Source: Gammaproteobacteria bacterium (lineage in GTDB: Bacteria; Pseudomonadota; Gammaproteobacteria; PS1; Pseudothioglobaceae). From it: a stretch of 5,095 nucleotides of DNA. The translations under genes were made by a program, and so were the position numbers. Below, in pieces: positions 1-5,095 of the stretch (position 1 is its first letter; every line of letters begins with the position of its first letter). A model generated the notes under the pieces. That model was not told where the DNA came from. It was given only the letters and a program-made list of their open reading frames with translations, and did not search any database. The stretch is from assembly GCA_003489145.1 (NCBI GenBank), contig DNJI01000051.1, forward strand, positions 1 through 5,095, read 5' to 3'.

Positions 1-573
1 AACCTGTGATTTGATTGAGAGTTTTTCTATTGCCTCAGCCAACACTTCAAGATTATCACCCAATGACGGATGTAACACCTCGCAACGACTCATGTTAGTG
101 ATAAAGCCAGATTTCTTTTCTCTAAAACCTACCAGTACTTTTTCTTTTTTAGCCACATAGCGCACGCCGAGCCTCGCCTTTCGACGATAACCCCAGCTTT
201 CAACTTGTAATGGCTGCAACCAATGCTTAGGCTCAACTTTAGCTTGGCCAGAAAAAGCGTCTTTAAGCCAGTTACCTTTAGCTTCGATTTGATCTTCGCT
301 AGACAGATGCTGAAATGAACAGCCGCCACAAATACCAAACACTTCACACTTGGGTGTAATTCGATTATCTGCTGGCTTTAATACCTCTTTAACATCCGCC
401 TCTTCGAACTTAGCCCGTGAAAAAGTACGATCTGCAATCACGGTTTCACCCGGCAAAGCACCACTAACAAAAATCACTTTTTCTTCTAAATGCGCAATAC
501 CACGCCCCTCGTGTGAGAGCGATTCGATTTCTAATTCGTAAGTTTTAGCCTTTGGTTTTCTTCTTCTACCCAT
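1..573 (-). CDS. rlmD: 23S rRNA (uracil-1939-C5)-methyltransferase RlmD, N-terminal part (runs off left edge)
   Basis: This is the first 191 codons of an RlmD (RumA) type enzyme, which uses SAM to make m5U at position 1939 of 23S rRNA. Translating 573 down to 1 gives an uninterrupted frame beginning MGRRRKPKAK. Residues about 8-66 look like a TRAM RNA-binding domain (SHEGRGIAHL, then VIFVSGALPGE). The four cysteines expected to hold a [4Fe-4S] cluster are all present: C76, C82 and C85 (in CEVFGICGGC) and C164 (SRCEVL). WGYRRKARLGVRY at about 127-139 closely resembles E. coli RlmD. The family is about 430 residues, so the Rossmann methyltransferase domain and catalytic cysteine lie outside the window. 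The ATG at 573 overlaps the end of glcF by 8 bases, has a weak GAG seven bases upstream, and implies translational coupling. RlmD rather than a generic RumA/TrmA paralogue is favoured because TrmA lacks the TRAM domain and cluster cysteines. Confidence 0.93.
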   Translation of the reverse strand, partial: MGRRRKPKAKTYELEIESLSHEGRGIAHLEEKVIFVSGALPGETVIADRTFSRAKFEEADVKEVLKPADNRITPKCEVFGICGGCSFQHLSSEDQIEAKGNWLKDAFSGQAKVEPKHWLQPLQVESWGYRRKARLGVRYVAKKEKVLVGFREKKSGFITNMSRCEVLHPSLGDNLEVLAEAIEKLSIKSQV

Positions 574-1690
574 TTAATAACTCAATCCAATGTTTGACCG
601 GTATTTTAGTGCCTTTTTGCAGGTGCATTAAACAACCGATATTAGCGGTAACAATCATCTGTGGATTAGATGCCTGCAAGTGTTTCATTTTATTAATTTT
701 TAGTTCTTGTGAAAGCTTTGGCTGAAAGATTGAATATGTGCCTGCCGAACCACAACACAAATGAGAGTCTTGCACTTTGGCTGGATGATAACCCAACGAA
801 TCTAAAATAGAATTAACCAAACCTGCTAACTTTTGCCCGTGTTGCAATGTGCATGGCTCATGATAAGAAATATCAACCTTGTCTAAATTGAGTTTTGACA
901 AATCTTTATCCACTAAAAACTCGGCAATATCTTGAGTTTTGCCAGAGATGATTTTTGCTTTTTGATAATAGTCATCACCAGCTTTAAACATTGAAGCGTA
1001 ATCCTTCACCATTAAACCACAGCCGCTGGCACTAGAAATAATACTGTCAACGTCATATGCTAACCAAGCATCTATATTCGCTTTGATTTTAACCATTGCA
1101 TCTTGCTCAGCACTCAAATGCTGATCAACTGCACCACAACATTGTTTTTGCGGTGTTTCAATCGCGTCATAACCCAACTTGGCCAAGATGTTTTTAATAC
1201 TGTGATTAATGTTCGGCGCAAGAACCGGCTGCACACAACCACCCAATAGTAATACTTTTTTACTGCCTACACTCGGGGTGATAGCCTTACCTTGTTTGCT
1301 TGAATGTTTTGAGACAAATCCAATCGGATTGAATAGCAATGGTGCGGTTAATAATTTACGCACAGAATAACGCATCACCTTTTGCCAGATCGGACGCTTC
1401 TGCTCGACAAACTCACGACCAATATCAACTAACTTTCCATATTCAACCCCTGATGGGCAAGTCGTTTCACAAGATCGGCAAGTCAAACAACGATCAAGAT
1501 GCTTGATACTTTGGTCAGAAAAATGATTATTCTCAAGTGAAGACTTGATGAGATAAATACGCCCACGAGGTGAATCCAACTCGTCACCTAAGAGTTGATA
1601 AGTTGGGCAAGTAGCCAGGCAAAATCCGCAATGCACACACTTACGAATAATCTCGTTGGCCTTTTGATTTTGAATATGATTCGTTTGCAT
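566..1690 (-). CDS. glcF: Glycolate oxidase iron-sulfur subunit GlcF
   Basis: GlcF is the electron-transfer subunit of glycolate oxidase, taking electrons from the flavin subunits toward the quinone pool at the cytoplasmic membrane. The 374-residue protein has two ferredoxin-type motifs, CVHCGFCLATCP (C18, C21, C24, C28) and CLTCRSCETTCP (C68, C71, C74, C78). These are followed by two cysteine-rich CCG domains: C152, C184-C185-G and SGCG near 224 in the first; HEPC (C280), C312-C313-G and a late IGC in the second. All expected cysteine motifs are present, so it looks functional. It is somewhat shorter than E. coli GlcF (about 407). The ATG at 1690 shares one base with the glcE stop (TAATG). 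The nearest purine-rich site, AAAGG, is 12 bases upstream, so initiation probably relies on coupling. Related CCG proteins (GlpC, LldE) are alternatives, but the glcD and glcE neighbours decide for GlcF. Confidence 0.95.
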   Translation of the reverse strand: MQTNHIQNQKANEIIRKCVHCGFCLATCPTYQLLGDELDSPRGRIYLIKSSLENNHFSDQSIKHLDRCLTCRSCETTCPSGVEYGKLVDIGREFVEQKRPIWQKVMRYSVRKLLTAPLLFNPIGFVSKHSSKQGKAITPSVGSKKVLLLGGCVQPVLAPNINHSIKNILAKLGYDAIETPQKQCCGAVDQHLSAEQDAMVKIKANIDAWLAYDVDSIISSASGCGLMVKDYASMFKAGDDYYQKAKIISGKTQDIAEFLVDKDLSKLNLDKVDISYHEPCTLQHGQKLAGLVNSILDSLGYHPAKVQDSHLCCGSAGTYSIFQPKLSQELKINKMKHLQASNPQMIVTANIGCLMHLQKGTKIPVKHWIELLNG

Positions 1691-2223
1691 TACTGAAAAA
1701 TACCTTTAGGGTCAAATACTGACTTTAGTCTTTGTTCAATTTCAGTTCGTAATGTTGGATTATTGTCAGTCTTAATCGGTGCTGAAAGCTCACCAACATA
1801 GGTGCTTGGCAACACCTTAAAACTGATCTGTGTAATCACAGCTAACTTACCTTTGGATCCGACCAGTAAACGCGCCACATCATAGCCAGCGACATTTTTC
1901 ATTACCTGTCCACCAAAATTTAACGCCTCGCCATTGCCATCAATAATTTGCACCCCTAAAACGCTGTCAGAGATATCTTGCCCGCCATTGGCATACACAG
2001 CGCCAATACTGACATTGTCATCCTTAGTATAAAAAGTTAAGGATTGGTTATTTTCGCTTAGCTGTTTTTTAAGCTCAGCAATAGTCGTGCCCGCCTTAAC
2101 GGTCATCACCAGTTCTTCTGGGTAGTATTCCACCACACCAGCATAATCTAGCCATTCGGTATTGATATGCAAACTATCTGATGCTTGAACCAGTGCTTGC
2201 AGTTGAGTGATTCTGCCTGTCAT
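1690..2223 (-). CDS. glcE: Glycolate oxidase FAD-binding subunit GlcE, unusually short form
   Basis: The core matches GlcE: ELVMTVKAGT at 37-46 and the hallmark stretch from IIDGNGEALNFGGQVMKNVA (93-112) through GYDVARLLVGSKG and ISFKVLP (113-139), which nearly repeats E. coli GlcE. The tail QRLKSVFDPKGIF (164-176) matches the extreme C-terminus of the family. The protein is only 177 residues against about 350. The N-terminal GSNSKAF-like FAD pyrophosphate loop is absent, the segment between about 63 and 90 is contracted, and the roughly 150-residue middle/C-terminal oxidase domain is replaced by about 20 residues. The reading frame is open and tightly coupled on both sides, so this looks like a trimmed but expressed subunit rather than an obvious pseudogene. 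I chose ATG 2223: it overlaps the glcD stop as TAATG and has GGAG eight bases upstream. A longer in-frame start at 2292 would only read the conserved end of glcD in another frame. Whether it still binds FAD is unclear. Confidence 0.88.
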   Translation of the reverse strand: MTGRITQLQALVQASDSLHINTEWLDYAGVVEYYPEELVMTVKAGTTIAELKKQLSENNQSLTFYTKDDNVSIGAVYANGGQDISDSVLGVQIIDGNGEALNFGGQVMKNVAGYDVARLLVGSKGKLAVITQISFKVLPSTYVGELSAPIKTDNNPTLRTEIEQRLKSVFDPKGIFQ

Positions 2224-3653
2224 TAAAAGCGCTCCAACTCTGGATGTGGCAGCTCGCCATGATGTACATGCATTGCACCCAACTCGGCACAACGGTGAAG
2301 CTCTGGCACCGCTTTGCCAGGATTTAACAAAGAGTCTGGATCAAAAGCCTGTTTAATCTTGTGAAAAATTTCTAGCTCTTTGGTATTGAATTGATGGCAC
2401 ATAGCATTGAGCTTCTCAATGCCGACACCATGCTCACCAGTAATGGTGCCACCCATATCCACACTGAGTTTTAAGATATCGGTGCCAAATTCTTCCGTTC
2501 TTTCTAGCTCTCCTGGAATGTTCGCATCATACAAAATCAGTGGGTGTAGATTGCCATCACCTGCATGAAAAACATTGGCTACTCTCAGTTGGTATTTTTC
2601 AGAAAGTTCATTAATTTTATCTAGCATATCTGCCAAATGACGACGAGGAATAGTACCGTCCATACAGTAGTAATCAGGCGATAAACGCCCTACCGCTGGA
2701 AATGCAGATTTACGTCCTTTCCATAAATTCAAACGCTCTTCTTCACTCTCTGACACTTTTAAAGTTGAGGCGCCTGATAATACTTTTAATACGATATCAA
2801 GCTCGGCTTGCACTTGTGCTTCAGTACCGTCTAACTCACACAAGAGCAACGCTTCGGCATCTAATGGATAACCTACCTGTGCAAAACCCTCGGCTGCTTC
2901 AATGGCAAATTTATCCATCATTTCTAAGCCTGCCGGAATGATGCCGGCTTTAATGATATCGGCCACAGCATTGGCACAATCACGTACTGAATCATAAGCT
3001 GCCATAACCACTCTGGCGAGTTGCGGTGTTGGGGTGAGCTTCACCGTGATTTCAATCATAATCCCTAACAAACCTTCAGAACCGTTCATCAGTGCTAGTA
3101 AGCCCATGCTATCGTCTTGACGACTCAAGGTTAACGCTTCACCATCCATGGTTAGCATGGTTAAAGATTCAATATTGTGTACGGTTAAACCATATTTAAG
3201 GCAATGCACACCACCTGAATTCTCAGCCACGTTACCGCCAATCGTACAAGCAATTTGGCTTGATGGATCGGGTGCGTAATACAAGCCATATTCAGCAACT
3301 GCTTCACTAATAGCGATATTTCTAACACCTGGTTCAACGACAGCCAATTGATTTTCTGCATCTATGGACTTAACTTTATTAAGTTTTGAAAGCCCCAATA
3401 CGATTGACTTTTCTAACGGCATGGCGCCACCTGCCAAACCTGTACCTGCACCACGTGTCACTACTGGCGTATTATTGGCTTTACATATTTTTAAAATCTG
3501 TTTAATTTGCTCGATATTTTCAGGCAACGCGACCGCTAAAGGCTTTTGTCGGTAGACACTGAGGCCATCACACTCAAATGGGCGAGTATTTTCTTCTCCA
3601 GTAATGACAATACCCTTAGGTAAAGCGCGAGATAATTCTTGGACTATAGACAT
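2223..3653 (-). CDS. glcD: Glycolate oxidase catalytic FAD subunit GlcD
   Basis: GlcD oxidises glycolate (and often D-lactate) to glyoxylate, as the flavoprotein of the GlcDEF complex. The 476-residue protein (E. coli GlcD about 499) has the PCMH-type FAD domain with pyrophosphate loop TRGAGTGLAGG at 66-76, then YYAPDPSSQIACTIGGNVAE at 125-144 and GGVHCLKYG at 147-155. The C-terminal FAD-oxidase domain carries SPDYYCMDGTIPRR, the histidine motif HAGDGNLHP at 363-371 and GEHG at 406-409. The tail RCAELGAMHVHHGELPHPEL is almost the E. coli GlcD tail, which separates it from D-lactate dehydrogenase relatives. All expected motifs are intact. ATG 3653 aligns with the family N-terminus (MSI) and an in-frame stop lies just upstream at 3672-3674. 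No Shine-Dalgarno sequence precedes it, and a putative -10 ends only seven bases before the ATG, so the mRNA may be nearly leaderless. It is the first gene of the glcD-glcE-glcF-rlmD unit. Confidence 0.97.
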   Translation of the reverse strand: MSIVQELSRALPKGIVITGEENTRPFECDGLSVYRQKPLAVALPENIEQIKQILKICKANNTPVVTRGAGTGLAGGAMPLEKSIVLGLSKLNKVKSIDAENQLAVVEPGVRNIAISEAVAEYGLYYAPDPSSQIACTIGGNVAENSGGVHCLKYGLTVHNIESLTMLTMDGEALTLSRQDDSMGLLALMNGSEGLLGIMIEITVKLTPTPQLARVVMAAYDSVRDCANAVADIIKAGIIPAGLEMMDKFAIEAAEGFAQVGYPLDAEALLLCELDGTEAQVQAELDIVLKVLSGASTLKVSESEEERLNLWKGRKSAFPAVGRLSPDYYCMDGTIPRRHLADMLDKINELSEKYQLRVANVFHAGDGNLHPLILYDANIPGELERTEEFGTDILKLSVDMGGTITGEHGVGIEKLNAMCHQFNTKELEIFHKIKQAFDPDSLLNPGKAVPELHRCAELGAMHVHHGELPHPELERF

Positions 3654-3668
3654 GCAAGCAATTATAAT
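3639..3668 (+). promoter_or_regulatory. Putative sigma-70 promoter for the aminotransferase gene
   Basis: A perfect -10 TATAAT (3663-3668) sits 18 bases after TTGGAC (3639-3644, a weak -35 with only the first three bases matching). The -35 lies inside the start of glcD on the other strand. Transcription would begin near 3675, giving a leader of about 27 bases before ATG 3702. The -10 shares the self-complementary ATTATAAT (3661-3668) with the opposing glcD promoter candidate. Confidence 0.42.
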
Positions 3669-3688
3669 GGCTTATTTAATTTTATTAA
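3661..3688 (-). promoter_or_regulatory. Putative sigma-70 promoter for glcDEF-rlmD
   Basis: Reading the minus strand, TTAATA (3688-3683, four of six matches to TTGACA) is followed after 16 bases by a perfect TATAAT (3666-3661). Transcription would start near 3654, immediately before the glcD ATG at 3653, giving a leader of about one base. The -35 lies within a short inverted repeat, TTAAT-TTT-ATTAA (3676-3688), which could be an operator or simply AT-rich sequence. The prediction is by eye, and AT-rich DNA gives false -10 matches. Confidence 0.4.
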
Positions 3689-3701
3689 CCACAAAAAGAC
3701 T

Positions 3702-4817
3702 ATGAAATCATTTAATCCACCAATTAGAACTTTAATGGGTCCAGGCCCTTCTGACGTACACCCTAGAATCTTATCAGCAATGGCACGTCCAACTATTGGC
3801 CACCTAGACCCTGCCTTTGTTGGGATGATGGATGAAACCAAAGAGGCACTTAAATATGCATTCCAAACTGAAAACGACCTAACTATGCCTGTATCGGCTC
3901 CAGGTTCTGCAGGCATGGAAACTTGCTTTGCTAACTTGGTTGAGCCTGGCGACAAAGTAATCGTCTGTATCAATGGTGTATTCGGCATACGTATGAAAGA
4001 GAACATTACGCGTTTTGGCGGTGAAGCAATTGTAGTTGAAGATGACTGGGGTACAGCGGTTTCAACTGATAAGGTTGAGCAAGCACTTAAAGACAACCCA
4101 GATGCAGTCATTCTAGCGTTTGTTCATGCAGAAACTTCAACGGGTGCACTTTCTGATGCTAAGACCTTATGTCAACTGGCGCATCAATACGATTGTATTA
4201 ATATTGTTGATGCAGTGACTTCATTGGGTGGTGTTGAGCTTCGTGTAGACGAATGGGAAATTGATGCGATTTATTCAGGTACACAAAAATGTTTATCAGC
4301 AATGCCAGGTATTTCACCGATCAGTATTAGTGAACGTGCCATTAAAAAATTAACTGATCGAAAAATACCAGTGACTTCATGGTTCTTAGATCTTAACTTA
4401 GTGATGGGTTATTGGGGTGAAGGCGCTAAGCGTACTTACCACCATACCGCACCTGTTAATACTTTATATGGCTTACACGAATCATTGGTGATGCTTAGTG
4501 ATGAAGGCCTTGAAAATGCATGGGCACGTCATCAAAGTAACCACGAGATTTTAAGAGATGGTTTAGAGGCAATGGGTATTAATTTCTTAGTGAAAAAAGA
4601 AGACCGTCTACCACAATTAAACGCTGTGTTTATTCCGGAAGGTGCTGACGATGCCGCTGTTCGATCTACTTTGTTAAATGATTACAACTTAGAAATTGGT
4701 GCGGGCTTAGGTGCTTACGCAGGCAAAGTATGGCGTATTGGTTTAATGGGTCACACTTCACGTTTGGAAAATATTACCTTATGTTTAGCAGCACTTAAAG
4801 CTACGCTTAACAAATAA
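3702..4817 (+). CDS. Class V PLP aminotransferase, alanine/serine-glyoxylate aminotransferase family
   Basis: This is a 371-residue PLP-dependent enzyme of the alanine-glyoxylate / serine-glyoxylate aminotransferase family, predicted to convert glyoxylate to glycine with alanine or serine as amino donor. Visible features are the N-terminal MGPGPSDVHPRIL (12-24), SAPGSAGMET (65-74, cofactor phosphate region), HAETSTG (142-148), VDAVTSLGG with D170 (expected to contact the PLP ring nitrogen), SGTQKCLSAMPG with K196 as the Schiff-base lysine, and WRIGLMGH near 343-350, where R344 corresponds to the substrate-carboxylate arginine of human AGT. Length is normal for the family. I chose ATG 3702 because the family N-terminus begins there; the frame can be extended to a TTG at 3639, but that would read back into glcD and the promoter. 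The upstream AAAAAGA is a weak ribosome site. The gene is divergent from glcDEF, whose product is its likely substrate. The donor cannot be told from sequence; ureidoglycine-glyoxylate aminotransferase is a less likely alternative because no purine-catabolism gene is nearby. Confidence 0.9.
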   Translation: MKSFNPPIRTLMGPGPSDVHPRILSAMARPTIGHLDPAFVGMMDETKEALKYAFQTENDLTMPVSAPGSAGMETCFANLVEPGDKVIVCINGVFGIRMKENITRFGGEAIVVEDDWGTAVSTDKVEQALKDNPDAVILAFVHAETSTGALSDAKTLCQLAHQYDCINIVDAVTSLGGVELRVDEWEIDAIYSGTQKCLSAMPGISPISISERAIKKLTDRKIPVTSWFLDLNLVMGYWGEGAKRTYHHTAPVNTLYGLHESLVMLSDEGLENAWARHQSNHEILRDGLEAMGINFLVKKEDRLPQLNAVFIPEGADDAAVRSTLLNDYNLEIGAGLGAYAGKVWRIGLMGHTSRLENITLCLAALKATLNK

Positions 4818-4835
4818 GCTTAAGGTTAATGCATT

Positions 4836-4865
4836 AAAAAGGCGACCTGAAGGTCGCCTTTTTTT
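4836..4865. terminator. Bidirectional rho-independent terminator
   Basis: A perfect 7-bp GC-rich stem, GGCGACC (4841-4847) and GGTCGCC (4852-4858), closes a TGAA loop. It is preceded by five A residues and followed by seven T residues. Both flanks suit termination, so it can end the aminotransferase transcript on the plus strand and the convergent ferredoxin transcript on the minus strand. It begins 18 bases after the aminotransferase stop and lies 14 bases beyond the ferredoxin stop. Confidence 0.93.
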
Positions 4866-4879
4866 GTAATGAATATTCT

Positions 4880-5095
4880 TTATGCCAACTTAGCCAATAA
4901 CTCTTCTTCTGTTTCAACATTATCAGGGTCAGACAAACAACAATCTACTGGGCAAACTTCTGCACATTGTGGTGTATCAAAATGACCAACACATTCGGTA
5001 CATTTCTCAGGATCAATCTCATAGATCTCATCACCCATGTAAATCGCTTCATTTGGGCACTCTGGCTCACAAACATCGCAGTTAATACATTCATC
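4880..5095 (-). CDS. yfhL: YfhL-type 2[4Fe-4S] ferredoxin (5' end off right edge)
   Basis: Reading the minus strand from 5095 to a TAA at 4882-4880 gives 71 residues. They contain a first cluster motif CINCDVCEPECPNEAI, then YMGDEIYEIDPEKC, a second motif CTECVGHFDTPQCAEVCPV, and an acidic tail VETEEELLAKLA. The long spacing between the second and third cysteines of the second motif (CxxC followed by eight residues and C) and the C-terminal extension mark the Chromatium/YfhL class of low-potential dicluster ferredoxins, which carry electrons in the cytoplasm. By comparison with E. coli YfhL only about six or seven N-terminal residues are missing, so the start codon should lie just past the edge. 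The extension is shorter than in E. coli YfhL. The gene is convergent with the aminotransferase and shares its terminator; its redox partner cannot be inferred from this window. Confidence 0.93.
   Translation of the reverse strand, partial: DECINCDVCEPECPNEAIYMGDEIYEIDPEKCTECVGHFDTPQCAEVCPVDCCLSDPDNVETEEELLAKLA

Noticed and set aside
129..541. Open frames of 72 codons (minus, 129-347) and 63 codons (plus, 350-541) at the left edge.
   Set aside because: Both lie in other frames within the rlmD coding sequence, which has all four cluster cysteines and the TRAM domain in one frame.
1690..2223. A frameshift or pseudogene explaining the short GlcE.
   Set aside because: There is no leftover DNA that could encode the missing domain: the frame runs from ISFKVLP directly to the conserved C-terminal motif, and the missing N-terminal loop would have to lie within intact glcD.
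2224..2292. Upstream extension of GlcE to an ATG at 2292 (23 extra residues beginning MCRVGCNACT).
   Set aside because: The extra residues are an out-of-frame reading of the highly conserved GlcD C-terminal tail; ATG 2223 has a good GGAG and the TAATG coupling seen again at the next junction.
2702..3555. Plus-strand open frames at 2702-2941 and 3364-3555.
   Set aside because: They are antisense to conserved parts of glcD and have no motif or ribosome site worth noting.
3639..3701. Extension of the aminotransferase to a TTG at 3639.
   Set aside because: It would overlap the start of glcD and the promoter candidates, and the family N-terminus begins at ATG 3702.
3662..4111. A 149-codon open frame on the minus strand opposite the aminotransferase.
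   Set aside because: It is antisense to a clear enzyme gene, covers the intergenic promoter region, has no recognisable motif and a low-complexity serine/proline-rich composition typical of shadow frames.
1..5095. Mobile element, CRISPR array, tRNA/rRNA, riboswitch or defence system.
   Set aside because: I saw no transposase, terminal or direct repeats, repeat-spacer pattern or RNA gene; nearly every base is assigned to recognisable metabolic or housekeeping genes.

Overview
The window looks like chromosomal DNA from a gammaproteobacterium. It is visibly AT-rich (roughly 40% G+C by eye, an estimate), densely packed, and the proteins are close to their E. coli counterparts from my memory of those families (GlcD, RlmD, YfhL). 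No mobile element, RNA gene, CRISPR array or long gene-free stretch is visible. The combination of glycolate oxidase with a glyoxylate aminotransferase would suit a RuBisCO-using autotroph such as a sulfur oxidiser, or a methylotroph. That lifestyle call is inference; neither RuBisCO nor a serine-cycle gene lies in the window.

Layout. Positions 3653 down to 1 (minus strand) form one tightly overlapping unit, glcD-glcE-glcF-rlmD. glcD/glcE and glcE/glcF each share one base through a TAATG stop/start junction, and glcF/rlmD overlap by 8 bases. rlmD runs off the left edge. A 48-base intergenic region (3654-3701) separates glcD from a divergent plus-strand class V aminotransferase gene (3702-4817). 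That gap holds a self-complementary ATTATAAT which could act as the -10 element in both directions. The aminotransferase gene ends at a strong hairpin with A/T flanks (4836-4865), which can also terminate the convergent minus-strand ferredoxin gene (yfhL type) that runs off the right edge.

How the genes work together. GlcD (FAD), GlcE (FAD-domain remnant) and GlcF (two [4Fe-4S] sites plus two CCG domains) make up membrane-associated glycolate oxidase, which converts glycolate to glyoxylate and passes electrons toward quinone. The divergent aminotransferase would turn glyoxylate into glycine with alanine or serine as amino donor. Together they form a short glycolate-to-glycine salvage route. 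rlmD (23S rRNA U1939 methyltransferase) is a housekeeping passenger of the operon. 

The main oddity is GlcE: about 177 residues against about 350 in E. coli. It lacks the N-terminal FAD pyrophosphate loop and the whole middle/C-terminal oxidase domain, but keeps the most conserved core and the very C-terminal tail motif. I see no clearly new type of biological system here.
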